Source: Rhodocyclales bacterium (GTDB lineage Bacteria; Pseudomonadota; Gammaproteobacteria; Burkholderiales; Rhodocyclaceae). Taken from it: DNA of 34,483 bases. Location of the stretch: NCBI GenBank assembly GCA_016235805.1, contig JACRIY010000024.1:1-34483 (forward strand), in the 5' to 3' direction. The position numbers were made by a program, and so were the translations under genes. Within the stretch, counting starts at the first letter, position 1, and each line of letters starts with the position of its first letter. The notes under the pieces were generated by a model, which was not told the origin of the DNA, made no database searches, and worked only from the letters and a program-made list of their open reading frames with translations. Below, piece by piece: positions 1 to 7,036 of this stretch.

Positions 1-741
1 ATGCGCTGGGGTACCGGCCTGCATGATCGCTTCATGCTGCCGCACTTCGTCGCCCAGGACATGAAGGACGTGGTGCTTGACCTGCAGCGCGCCGGCTATG
101 CGTTCGAGTTCGAATGGTTCGCGCCCTTCCTCGAGTTCCGCTTCCCGCGCTTTGGCACCGTGGTCTATCACGGCATCGAGATCGAACTGCGCCAGGCCAT
201 CGAACCCTGGCACGTGCTGGGCGAAGAAGTCGCCGCCGGCGGCACGGCGCGCTACGTCGATTCCTCGGTCGAACGCCTGCAGGTGAAAGTGCGTCACATG
301 AACGACAACCGCCACATCCTCACCTGCAACGGCCGACCGCTACCGCTGACCGGTACCGGCACGCGCGGCGAGTATGTCGCCGGCGTGCGCTACCGCGCCT
401 GGAGCCCGCCTTCCGGCCTGCACCCGACCATCGGCGTGCAGGCGCCGCTGGTGTTCGACCTGGTCGACAGCTGGAGCGGGCGCTCGATCGGCGGCTGCAC
501 CTATCATGTCGCCCATCCCGGCGGACGCAGTGAAGACAGCTTCCCCGTCAATGCCAACGCGGCCGAATCGCGCCGCGTCGCGCGCTTCTGGAACCACGGC
601 CACACGCCGGGCCCGATGCACGTACGGCGCGAAGGCCGCAACCCGGATTACCCGCTGACGCTGGACCTGCGCCGTGCGCCGGAAGCCTGGATGGAAGGCG
701 CGCCTTCGATCGCCACCGAGCAGAAGCAGGCCCAGCAGTAG
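1..741 (+). CDS. DUF2126/transglutaminase-type protein, C-terminal part
   Basis: This is the last 246 residues of a larger protein whose 5' end lies outside the window. The opening ATG is probably internal: the MRWGTGLHDRFMLPHFV stretch and the following FEWFAPFLEFRFPRFG and ELRQAIEPWHVLGEE blocks resemble conserved interior segments of the long (about 1100-residue) DUF2126 proteins, which carry an N-terminal transglutaminase-like domain. The tail after about residue 225 is polar and ends in EQKQAQQ. The biochemical role of DUF2126 proteins is not established; they are often encoded beside other transglutaminase-like and alpha-E proteins, which would lie upstream of this window. The family call rests on remembered motif similarity, not on a search. 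Confidence 0.75.
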   Translation: MRWGTGLHDRFMLPHFVAQDMKDVVLDLQRAGYAFEFEWFAPFLEFRFPRFGTVVYHGIEIELRQAIEPWHVLGEEVAAGGTARYVDSSVERLQVKVRHMNDNRHILTCNGRPLPLTGTGTRGEYVAGVRYRAWSPPSGLHPTIGVQAPLVFDLVDSWSGRSIGGCTYHVAHPGGRSEDSFPVNANAAESRRVARFWNHGHTPGPMHVRREGRNPDYPLTLDLRRAPEAWMEGAPSIATEQKQAQQ

Positions 742-855
742 CGTTGCACGCCCTGCCCCGATCAACTTGGACTCGAAAGAAGTGGAGTCGATCCGACAGT
801 CATCGGCCAAGCACGAACATTGCGCCGCTAGATTTTCGTTAGTCCAATAGAGCTA

Positions 856-884
856 TTGACACCGGCAACCCAATCCAAGATAGT
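856..884 (+). promoter_or_regulatory. sigma-70 promoter of the PEP-CTERM gene
   Basis: A perfect -35 TTGACA (856-861) is followed after exactly 17 bases by GATAGT (879-884), which matches 4 of 6 positions of TATAAT. A start near 891 would give a leader of about 58 bases before the ATG at 949. It lies in an A/T-richer gap between two same-strand genes. Confidence 0.6.
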
Positions 885-948
885 TATTTAGCAGTCATCG
901 CCTTCGTCTCGCGCCTCGCGAGTCGGGCACCCTGTGGAGGACTCCAAC

Positions 949-1587
949 ATGAACCGATTCAAGCTCAACGCCATTGCTGCGGTCATTGCGCTGGCCGCTT
1001 GCCAGACCGCCCAAGCCACTACCATCACCTTCGACGAATTCGCCGCAACCAACAACAATTCGCCATTGACTACTCTGTATGCCGGCCTCGGCGTCACTTT
1101 CGGCACCGACAACTCGGGAACGTTCGGCGGCATCGGCCAGGGCGACCCGGGCAACTGGAGCCTGTTCGGCACCAACGGCACCGCCTTCCTCGGCAACAAT
1201 GGTGTCAACAACTTCAATTCCTACGATACGACCATCTTCTTCAGCTCCGCGGTGTCCAACGTGTCCTTCGATGTCTCGCGCTCGAACGGGTCAACGGCTG
1301 GCCAGTCGATGACGGCCTATGCCTACCAGGGTGCCACGCTGCTGGGTTCGCAATCGGTGAACCTTGGCGCGATCAATTCCTGGTCGACCTTCAGCTTTGC
1401 CATGGGCGGCATAGACAAGCTGGTGCTCGACGGCTCGCAAGGCGGATTTTCCCCCTACGGCGTAGACAACCTGCAATTCAACAGCGCCGCCCCGGTTCCC
1501 GAACCGGAAACCTACGCGATGATGCTCGCCGGCCTCGGCCTGCTGGGTGTCGTGGCGCGACGTCGCAGACAGCGGCTTCAGGGCTGA
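949..1587 (+). CDS. PEP-CTERM sorting domain protein
   Basis: A 212-residue secreted protein. It has an N-terminal signal peptide (MNRFKLNAIAAVIALAACQT, cleavage probably near AQA-TT), a Gly/Asn/Ser-rich beta-type middle, and a textbook PEP-CTERM tail: VPEPETYAMML, a short hydrophobic helix, then the basic end ARRRRQRLQG. Such tails are recognised by exosortase systems and deliver proteins to the cell surface or extracellular matrix in exopolysaccharide-producing Gram-negative bacteria. No exosortase is in the window. The start at 949 was chosen over an in-frame GTG at 934 because GGAGG (936-940) sits 8 bases ahead of it and the signal peptide begins there. The gene is monocistronic, with its own promoter and terminator. 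The molecular function of the middle region is not recognised. Confidence 0.88.
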   Translation: MNRFKLNAIAAVIALAACQTAQATTITFDEFAATNNNSPLTTLYAGLGVTFGTDNSGTFGGIGQGDPGNWSLFGTNGTAFLGNNGVNNFNSYDTTIFFSSAVSNVSFDVSRSNGSTAGQSMTAYAYQGATLLGSQSVNLGAINSWSTFSFAMGGIDKLVLDGSQGGFSPYGVDNLQFNSAAPVPEPETYAMMLAGLGLLGVVARRRRQRLQG

Positions 1588-1607
1588 GGGTACTCCGCCG
1601 CATTAAG

Positions 1608-1632
1608 AACGGGAGCTTCGGCTCCCGTTTTT
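1608..1632 (+). terminator. rho-independent terminator with UUCG loop
   Basis: AACGGGAGC (1608-1616) pairs perfectly with GCTCCCGTT (1621-1629) around a TTCG tetraloop, and the run of T continues to 1632. It lies 20 bases after the PEP-CTERM stop codon. Confidence 0.88.
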
Positions 1633-1659
1633 GATGCGGCAAGGCCAGTGCCCCGTTGC

Positions 1660-1709
1660 AAAAGTCGGCGCCCCACAGGGACTTCCTTCGGGCGCTGGCG
1701 GCACGGCGC
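1660..1709 (+). repeat. dispersed AAAGTCGGCG-type repeat, copy 1
   Basis: The copy begins AAAAGTCGGCGC and ends CTGGCGGCACGGCGC, with about 20 extra bases (CAGGGACTTCCTTCGG region) between the two conserved blocks. It lies in the convergent gap between the PEP-CTERM terminator and the dctP stop. Related copies are at 2805-2830, 14418-14445, 16131-16163 and 33856-33879. Confidence 0.5.
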
Positions 1710-1745
1710 TAACGCGCCGCATGGAGCGGCGCCGGCGCGAAACGC

Positions 1746-2750
1746 TTACTGCTTCGCCGGATCGAAACCGGTTTCCTTGTAGATCTGCTGCAGCAGGTCC
1801 TTGCCGACGCGGTCGGCCATCTTCAGATGCACCGGGGCGAGGGCTTTCTTGAAGGCCAGCTTCTCTTCCTTGGTCGGCACGTAGATCTGCGTCTTGCCGC
1901 TCTTCCTGACGCCTTCCAGCGCGGCGTCGTTTTCTTCCTTGGCGATCTTGTTCGCGTAGACCGTGGCTTCCTTCATGGCCTGTTCTAGCTGGCCGCGCAC
2001 GTCGGCCGGCAGGCCGTCCCAGAACTTCTTGTTCACGATCACCGCATAGCCGAGGTAGTTGTGGTCGGTGATGGTCATGTGCTTCTGCACTTCATGCATC
2101 TTTTGCGTGAACAGGTTGGAGTGCGGATTGTCGGTGCCGTCGACCACGCCGGTCTGCAATGCCTGGTAGACCTCGGAGTAGGCCATCACCTGCGGCAAGG
2201 CGCCGAGGGTGCGGAACTGTTCCTCCAACACCTTGGAGGACTGGATGCGCATCTTCTTGCCCTTGAGGTCGGCCGGCGTCTTGATCGGCGTGTTGGCCGA
2301 GAAGGACTTGAAGCCGTTGTCCCAGAACGCCAGGCCCTTGATGCCCTTGGGCTCCAGCTTCGACAGCAGCGCGGCGCCGATCGGGCCCTGCGTGACCTTG
2401 TGCAGTTCGGTGTAGTCATCGAAGATGTAGGGGAAGTCGAATACCTCGAATTCCTTGACGCCGAGCGGGCCGAACTTGGACAGCGAAGGCGCCAGCATCT
2501 GCACGGCGCCAAGCTGCAATGCCTCGACTTCTTCCTTGTCCTTGTACAAGGCGCTGTTGGCATAGACCTCGACCTTGGCCTTGCCCTTGGTCAGTTCGGC
2601 GGCCTTCTTGGCGAAGAACTCCGAGGCCTTGCCCTTCGGCGTGTCGGCGGCGACGACGTGGCTGAACTTGATCACGATCGGGGCCTGGGCCAGGGCGAGG
2701 GCCGAGAACGTGGCGGCGGCGAGGCCGAGGAACAGGTTGCGCAGTTTCAT
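1746..2750 (-). CDS. dctP: TRAP transporter solute-binding protein, DctP family
   Basis: A 334-residue periplasmic binding protein for a tripartite ATP-independent periplasmic transporter. It has a signal peptide (MKLRNLFLGLAAATFSALALAQA) and then the typical opening IKFSHVVAADTPKGKA. Other family features are the PSLSKFGPLGVKEFEVFDFPYIF segment and the KMRIQSS region, where the family places the Arg that binds the substrate carboxylate. Members usually bind C4-dicarboxylates or other organic acids. The start is supported by a strong AGGAGG about 6-10 bases upstream. No DctQ or DctM membrane subunit is in the window, so it must use subunits encoded elsewhere or serve a sensor. It follows the multicopper oxidase by 98 bases on the same strand, but that gap holds a repeat and read-through is uncertain. 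The ligand cannot be assigned. Confidence 0.88.
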   Translation of the reverse strand: MKLRNLFLGLAAATFSALALAQAPIVIKFSHVVAADTPKGKASEFFAKKAAELTKGKAKVEVYANSALYKDKEEVEALQLGAVQMLAPSLSKFGPLGVKEFEVFDFPYIFDDYTELHKVTQGPIGAALLSKLEPKGIKGLAFWDNGFKSFSANTPIKTPADLKGKKMRIQSSKVLEEQFRTLGALPQVMAYSEVYQALQTGVVDGTDNPHSNLFTQKMHEVQKHMTITDHNYLGYAVIVNKKFWDGLPADVRGQLEQAMKEATVYANKIAKEENDAALEGVRKSGKTQIYVPTKEEKLAFKKALAPVHLKMADRVGKDLLQQIYKETGFDPAKQ

Positions 2751-2804
2751 GGTGACTCCTCCTTTGGTATTGGTATGACATCAGGGCAACCGCCGGCGGA
2801 AACT

Positions 2805-2830
2805 CGCCGTGGCGCCAGCGCCGACTTTCG
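2805..2830 (-). repeat. dispersed AAAGTCGGCG-type repeat, copy 2
   Basis: On the minus strand this reads CGAAAGTCGGCG, then CTGGCGCC, then ACGGCG. The 24 bases at 2805-2828 are identical to 33856-33879, which lie inside the molybdenum hydroxylase gene. This copy sits between the multicopper oxidase and dctP. Confidence 0.55.
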
Positions 2831-2848
2831 ATCCGCGCGACAAACAAG

Positions 2849-4300
2849 CTACTCGACGACGATGGTACCCATCATGCCGCCGGCGGCATGGTCGAGGATG
2901 TGGCAGTGGTACATCCACTCGCCGGGGTTGTCGGCGACGAAGGCGACGTCCATGCTCTGGCGCGGCGCCATGATCACCGTGTCGCGCCATTCACGCGCCG
3001 GATTGGCGACGCCGTTCACCGCCAGCACGCGGAAGAAGTGGCCGTGCAGGTGCATCGGATGCACGAAGTCGGTTTCATTCACCATGTGCAGGATCACGTG
3101 CTCGCCGCGGCTCAGGGTCAGCAGCGGTTCGTGCATCAGCGCGTGCTCGTGCTGGGCGTTGTAGTTCATGGTCCAGGCCAGGCCCTGCTTGGCCATGATG
3201 TCCTGGATGCGCGAGGGCTTGCCGTCGACCATGCCGATCGTCGGCGCGCCGCGCATGCCGCCCTGGAACATGATGTAGTGATCGCTGGCCTTGGCCAGAT
3301 CGGGCTCCGGCAGCGCGTTGGGCGGCACCACAATGGAAGTCGCCAGCGGTTTGGCGCGCAGCGCGGGCTGGGCGGTGTAGGCAATGACGCCAAGCACCGC
3401 GGCAGGGGACTTGGGCCGCGCCGCCTCGCGAATCTCGAAACGGCTGCCGGGCGCCTCCATGCAGTCGAGGATCAGGTCCACGCGCATACCCGGGCCCAAG
3501 GCGATGCCGTCGGTCGGGGCCGGCTGGGGAGTCGCCAGGCCCTGGCCGTCCCAGGCGACGATGCTCGCGGCATGGCCTTCGATCGACAGTTTGAAGAAGC
3601 GCGCCGAGGCGGCGTTGATCAGGCGCAGGCGCAGGCGCTCGCCGGAACGCACGGCAAGCTTGCGCTCGGCCCCGGCAACCAGGCCATTGACCAGCAACTG
3701 GTTGCCACGCCGACCTTCATTGGCGGTATCGAGGATGCGGCCGAAATCCTCGACCTGCTGGCGCTGGTCGTCGAGCTTGATGTCGGACAGGACCCAGACT
3801 TCGTCGCGGTCCACCTTGGGCGGCTTGTCTTCCTCGACGATCAGCGCACCGTAGAGCCCGCGCGGCACCTGCTCGAAGCTGGCCTGGTGCGGGTGGTACC
3901 AGTAGGTGCCGGAGTCGGGCAGATCGAAACGGTATTCGAAGCGGCCGCCGATCGGAATCGGCGCCTGCGTGACGCCGGGCACACCGTCCATGCCGTTGGA
4001 CACGCGCAGGCCATGCCAGTGGATCGCGGTTTCCTGCGGCAACTGGTTGCGTACCGTGATGCTGGCGCGGTCGCCGCGACGGAAGCGCAGCAGGGGGCCG
4101 GGAAACCGGTCGTTGAAACTCCAGACGCCGGTTTGCACCGGGCTGGCCGGATCGAGCGCAACCTTGAAATCGGCGGGAATCAACTCGAAACGGCTTTCCT
4201 TGCGCGCCGAGGCTGCGACGGGCGCGGCGGCGGCGGGCAACGCGAACGACGCGCCCAGCGCGGCGGCGGACTGTAGGAACTGGCGGCGGCGGACGTGCAT
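2849..4300 (-). CDS. Tat-exported multicopper oxidase
   Basis: A 483-residue three-domain multicopper oxidase. It couples one-electron oxidation of a substrate or metal ion to reduction of O2 to water in the periplasm. The N-terminus MHVRRRQFLQ plus a hydrophobic stretch is a twin-arginine signal, as expected for an enzyme exported folded with copper. All four copper motifs are present: HWHG (about 94-97), YHPH (135-138), HPMHLHGH (414-421) and HCHILDHAAGGMM (465-477). The last supplies the type-1 Cys, the two flanking His and a Met axial ligand. There is no Met-rich insert like that of CueO. It starts 13 bases after the stop of the PilJ-type gene with GGAGAA as ribosome site, so the two are co-transcribed. 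The substrate (organic, Cu(I), Mn(II) or other) cannot be told from sequence. Confidence 0.9.
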   Translation of the reverse strand: MHVRRRQFLQSAAALGASFALPAAAAPVAASARKESRFELIPADFKVALDPASPVQTGVWSFNDRFPGPLLRFRRGDRASITVRNQLPQETAIHWHGLRVSNGMDGVPGVTQAPIPIGGRFEYRFDLPDSGTYWYHPHQASFEQVPRGLYGALIVEEDKPPKVDRDEVWVLSDIKLDDQRQQVEDFGRILDTANEGRRGNQLLVNGLVAGAERKLAVRSGERLRLRLINAASARFFKLSIEGHAASIVAWDGQGLATPQPAPTDGIALGPGMRVDLILDCMEAPGSRFEIREAARPKSPAAVLGVIAYTAQPALRAKPLATSIVVPPNALPEPDLAKASDHYIMFQGGMRGAPTIGMVDGKPSRIQDIMAKQGLAWTMNYNAQHEHALMHEPLLTLSRGEHVILHMVNETDFVHPMHLHGHFFRVLAVNGVANPAREWRDTVIMAPRQSMDVAFVADNPGEWMYHCHILDHAAGGMMGTIVVE

Positions 4301-4313
4301 CGTGTTCTCCGGA

Positions 4314-5075
4314 TCAGGGCTGCTGGTAGAGGCGCGTCACTTCGTTCGCCAGATCCAGCACGGCGTCGCCACCCTCGGCGAGGATCAGGCGGAAGGATTC
4401 GGCGCCTTCGGTGGCCAGCGCGGTGCGCAGCCATTCCCATTGCAGCGCCAGTTTGTCGAGTTCTTCGGCCAGCGCCGCGCCGTTGCCGGGACGTTGCTGC
4501 ATGTTTGCAAGCGCGCCGGAGAACTCGTTCTGCACCGATTCGAGGTCCTCGCGCATGCGCGCGCTATCGACCCCCCACTGGCGCAGCATGTAGATCTTCA
4601 CCAGGCGCTGCGAGAGCATGCGCTGGCGGCCCGCCAGGTTGACCCAGCGGCTGGCCGGCGCCGTGGCCTGGTCCTGCAGCGTGCGCGTGAGGCGTTCGGC
4701 GGCCATCAGCACGTCCTCGGCGCGGGCATCGACCAGCGCCGCGTCGGACTGGCGGATCACGCCCAGCACGGAGGTGCGCAGCGGCGCCCAGGCTGCCTGC
4801 AGGCCACCCAGCGCGGCGCGCGCCTCGGGCGTAGCGACCATGGGTTCCAGCACGCGCAGGTTCTGCTCGAAACGGCGGATCGATTCGTCGAGCTGGCGCT
4901 TGGACAAGCCCGGCTGGACATTGAGCCCGATCTGCACCCAGGACTTGACGATGCGCTGCGACAGCATGCGCTGTTGCCCGGCAAGGTTGATGGCTTCGCC
5001 ATCGGTGGCCTGGGCCAGCGCGGTGCCAAGGCCGAGAAGCAGCAGGCCAATGACCCGGATGATCGATCGCAACAT
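4314..5075 (-). CDS. tandem PilJ-type (type IV pili MCP N-terminal) domain protein
   Basis: A 253-residue exported protein. The signal peptide MLRSIIRVIGLLLLGLGTALAQA is followed by two copies of the PilJ/NarX-type helical sensor domain, each starting with the diagnostic box NLAGQQRMLSQRIVK (about residue 30) and NLAGRQRMLSQRLVK (about residue 145). In NarX-type sensors the equivalent box belongs to the ligand-binding helix; in PilJ it lies in the periplasmic part. This protein has only the sensing domains, with no HAMP, kinase or methyl-accepting part, so it is a stand-alone periplasmic protein. The start at 5075 has AGGAGA 4-9 bases upstream, and the signal peptide begins there. A much longer reading frame extends upstream but overlaps the next gene out of frame. 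It lies between a helical secreted protein and the multicopper oxidase in one operon. A role in binding a small anion or handing it to a partner is inference. Confidence 0.82.
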   Translation of the reverse strand: MLRSIIRVIGLLLLGLGTALAQATDGEAINLAGQQRMLSQRIVKSWVQIGLNVQPGLSKRQLDESIRRFEQNLRVLEPMVATPEARAALGGLQAAWAPLRTSVLGVIRQSDAALVDARAEDVLMAAERLTRTLQDQATAPASRWVNLAGRQRMLSQRLVKIYMLRQWGVDSARMREDLESVQNEFSGALANMQQRPGNGAALAEELDKLALQWEWLRTALATEGAESFRLILAEGGDAVLDLANEVTRLYQQP

Positions 5076-5083
5076 CGTCTCTC

Positions 5084-5944
5084 CTAAAACGCCGGCACGC
5101 CCATGGTCTGCAGGGCGCGGTTGAGTTGGGCGAAGGCCTTTTCCATCGACTCGACGGCCTCCTTGTGCTTGTTGTTCATGGCGTGGCCGGCAGCATCCGA
5201 CTTGTGGCGCCCGGCATCCTGGATGAAGCCATCCACCATGCGCCGCTTTTCGCCATCGGCGCGGCCTTCGGCGATCATCATGTTGACCAGAATCTCGTTG
5301 GACTGCACCCGCTTCTGCTCGTAGGCAAATTCCTCGGCCGGCGTATTGAACTTGAGCGACATGGTCACCACCTCGCCCGAGCGCAGGCGCGAAATCTCCT
5401 CCACCGCCAGCTTGTAGGACTCGGCCATCTTCTTGTTGGCATCGCCCAGCCGGCCGGCCGTCGCCAGGCGCTTCGCCTCCGCCGCCAGGGCATCGACGCG
5501 AGTCAGGGCCGCCTGCGCCTCGGCGCCGTTCTTCGGCCCCTTGGAAATTTCGACCAGGCTGCCGCGATATGTCGCGACCTGCTCGGCCATGTCGTCCAGG
5601 CGCTGCTTCTGCACGCTGTCGGAGAGCCCGCCGGCATTGCGGCTGTTGGCCTTGGAGACGCTGCGCAGCGCTTCGTCGAGCGCGGTCGCGGCTTCCGGAT
5701 AGCGTTGCGCCGCCAGTGCCTCGCGCGCGCCGTCGAGCAGACCGCGGCTGCGTTCGATGAGCGCGGCGACCTCGCCGTCCTTGCTCGCCGCGGCGGCTTT
5801 GGCGGCGGGTGCGTTGACCAGCATCTCGACCAGCTTCAACTTCTGTTCGGCGAGGCGGCGCTGGTGCTCGGGGTCGGCCGCGGTCTGCGCCGCGACCGGC
5901 AAGGCGAGTGCGAGGCAAAGCGCCAGCACGCTCAGTCGTCGCAT
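5084..5944 (-). CDS. secreted alpha-helical protein of unknown function
   Basis: A 286-residue protein with a clear signal peptide (MRRLSVLALCLALALPVAAQ) followed by an almost wholly helical, Ala/Lys/Glu-rich mature part with heptad-like spacing. It has no Cys, no membrane segment after the signal and no motif I recognise. The start at 5944 was preferred to an in-frame upstream ATG (5986) because AGGAGGAG lies about 10 bases before it and the signal peptide begins there. It is the first gene of an operon with the PilJ-type protein (8-base gap) and the multicopper oxidase. The context suggests a periplasmic partner of those two; this is inference. Confidence 0.75.
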   Translation of the reverse strand: MRRLSVLALCLALALPVAAQTAADPEHQRRLAEQKLKLVEMLVNAPAAKAAAASKDGEVAALIERSRGLLDGAREALAAQRYPEAATALDEALRSVSKANSRNAGGLSDSVQKQRLDDMAEQVATYRGSLVEISKGPKNGAEAQAALTRVDALAAEAKRLATAGRLGDANKKMAESYKLAVEEISRLRSGEVVTMSLKFNTPAEEFAYEQKRVQSNEILVNMMIAEGRADGEKRRMVDGFIQDAGRHKSDAAGHAMNNKHKEAVESMEKAFAQLNRALQTMGVPAF

Positions 5945-6006
5945 CGGTTTTCCCCTCCTCCTGGATGCATTTTTTGCCGGATCCATTGTGCCAGCATTTG
6001 CCGGGC

Positions 6007-6012
6007 ATTATA
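6007..6012 (-). promoter_or_regulatory. -10 element of the leftward operon
   Basis: A perfect TATAAT on the minus strand would start transcription near 6000, about 56 bases before the ATG at 5944. No recognisable TTGACA-like hexamer lies 16-18 bases upstream, so the promoter may need an activator. Confidence 0.35.
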
Positions 6013-6110
6013 TGAGAGTCGGCGCCCGCCGCACGGGCCGCCCGACAGGGATAACGTGAAACAACATGTTCGGAGTGGCCGGTGATGGTCTCGCACAGCG
6101 AGCCGATCAA

Positions 6111-6147
6111 TAGCCTCCCCGCGAGGGGAGGATGGGAGGGGCGGGCC
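6111..6147 (+). repeat. G-rich hairpin element, copy ahead of the SCO1 gene
   Basis: CCTCCCC (6114-6120) and GGGGAGG (6125-6131) form a perfect 7-bp stem with loop GCGA. GATGGGAGGGGCGGG follows at once, so the plus strand carries four G-runs with quadruplex potential. The layout matches the elements at 8434-8492 and 31707-31767. There is no T-tract, so it is not a standard terminator. It lies in the divergent gap, about 70 bases before the SCO1 start. Confidence 0.5.
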
Positions 6148-6218
6148 TTCAATTTGTGTTCGCGTTTTTCATCAACAGCGGGTGGCTCTCGCTGCCATGA
6201 ATCGGTTACGCTCCGACC

Positions 6219-6824
6219 ATGACTCCGCGTCCCGGCCTTTGTCGCGTCCTGCTCTGCGCCCTGCTGTGGGCCCTTGCCTGCGCCGCGACAGCCGCCGAAA
6301 CGGCGGCATTCCATGGCACCGAGATCGGTCGCGTGCGCAGCTACGCGCAGGACTTTGCGCTCACCGACCACGACGGCAGGCGACGCACGCTGGGCGACTT
6401 TCGCGGCAAGGCCGTGGTGCTGTTCTTCGGCTACCTGCAGTGTCCCAACTACTGCCCGATGACCCTGGCGCGAATGGCCGAGGTGATGCACCTGCTCGGC
6501 GAGGACGCTAGGCTGGTGCAGGTCCTGTTCGTCACCGTTGATCCCGAACGCGATACGCCGCTGGCGCTCAAGGAGTACGTGAGCAACTTCCATCCGTCCT
6601 TCCTCGCCCTGTACACCACGCCGGCGGCGACACCCGAACTGGCGCTGAAGTTCCGCATCTATTACCGCAGGGTACCAAGCTCCACGCCCGGCTACTACAA
6701 CATCGACCACGCGGTGTTCTCCTACGCCTACGACCCGGACGGGCGACTGCGCCTGCGTTTGTCCGATGCGCTTTCCGCGGCGGACATCGCTGCCGACCTG
6801 CGCCGCCTCTTGCGCAAGAACTGA
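6219..6824 (+). CDS. SCO1/SenC-family copper chaperone
   Basis: A 201-residue thioredoxin-fold protein anchored or secreted through an N-terminal hydrophobic segment (residues about 8-26). The Cu(I)-binding set is complete: CPNYC (Cys75, Cys79) in the loop after VVLFFGYLQ, and the distant His164 in NIDHAVFSY. The conserved VTVDPERDTP segment is also present. Family members insert copper into the CuA centre of cytochrome oxidase or act as thiol-disulfide proteins in copper delivery. No oxidase gene is in the window. Its neighbours include a multicopper oxidase operon on the opposite strand, so a local role in periplasmic copper supply is possible. The gene is transcribed divergently from that operon across a gap of 274 bases. 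Confidence 0.9.
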   Translation: MTPRPGLCRVLLCALLWALACAATAAETAAFHGTEIGRVRSYAQDFALTDHDGRRRTLGDFRGKAVVLFFGYLQCPNYCPMTLARMAEVMHLLGEDARLVQVLFVTVDPERDTPLALKEYVSNFHPSFLALYTTPAATPELALKFRIYYRRVPSSTPGYYNIDHAVFSYAYDPDGRLRLRLSDALSAADIAADLRRLLRKN

Positions 6825-6851
6825 CTCGCCGCGCCCGGCGCGCGGAATCCT

Positions 6852-6868
6852 GGCACCAATCTGGAGTA
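6852..6868 (+). promoter_or_regulatory. possible NtrC enhancer site
   Basis: GGCACC-N5-GGAGTA resembles the NtrC consensus TGCACC-N5-GGTGCA, with one mismatch in the left half-site and two in the right. It lies about 135-150 bases upstream of the sigma-54 promoter at 6987, a normal enhancer distance. A single imperfect site is weak evidence. Confidence 0.35.
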
Positions 6869-6986
6869 CGCCGCCGAACGCCGCGCCCCGCCGTGGTGCG
6901 CGCAAGCATAAGCGTTCGCGCATATTTCCTCGCCAGATGCCGCAATCGACTGAGTTATCCGCGCCGAATCAGTCGCTTGGATTCGA

Positions 6987-7002
6987 TGGCACGGTGCCTG
7001 CA
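6987..7002 (+). promoter_or_regulatory. sigma-54 promoter of the cyanate operon
   Basis: TGGCACGGTGCCTGCA has the -24 GG and -12 GC of RpoN promoters with the exact 10-base interval, and differs from TGGCACG-N4-TTGCA at one position. Transcription would start near 7012, leaving a leader of about 25 bases before the ATG at 7037. RpoN control with NtrC is typical for nitrogen-scavenging genes, which agrees with the cyanase downstream. Confidence 0.6.
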
Positions 7003-7036
7003 TTGGACTGTCCATACCATCCACCGGGAGAGCACC

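Noticed and set aside
2061..4276. Long plus-strand reading frames opposite dctP and the multicopper oxidase
   Set aside because: They are GC-rich antisense shadows with His/Arg/Gly-rich translations and no motifs, opposite genes with complete functional motifs. The same applies to long antisense frames over the cyanate, acyl-CoA and Mo-hydroxylase genes.
2849..4300. Copper nitrite reductase (NirK) suggested by the neighbouring NarX-like boxes
   Set aside because: The protein has the four-motif, three-domain pattern of laccase-type oxidases with a trinuclear site (HWH, HPH, HLHGH, HCHILDH), not the two-domain NirK pattern.
4314..6923. A single 869-codon reading frame covering two gene regions on the minus strand
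   Set aside because: Only the last 253 codons have protein character (signal peptide, PilJ boxes). The upstream part overlaps the 5084-5944 gene in another frame, crosses an intergenic gap and runs antisense to the SCO1 gene.
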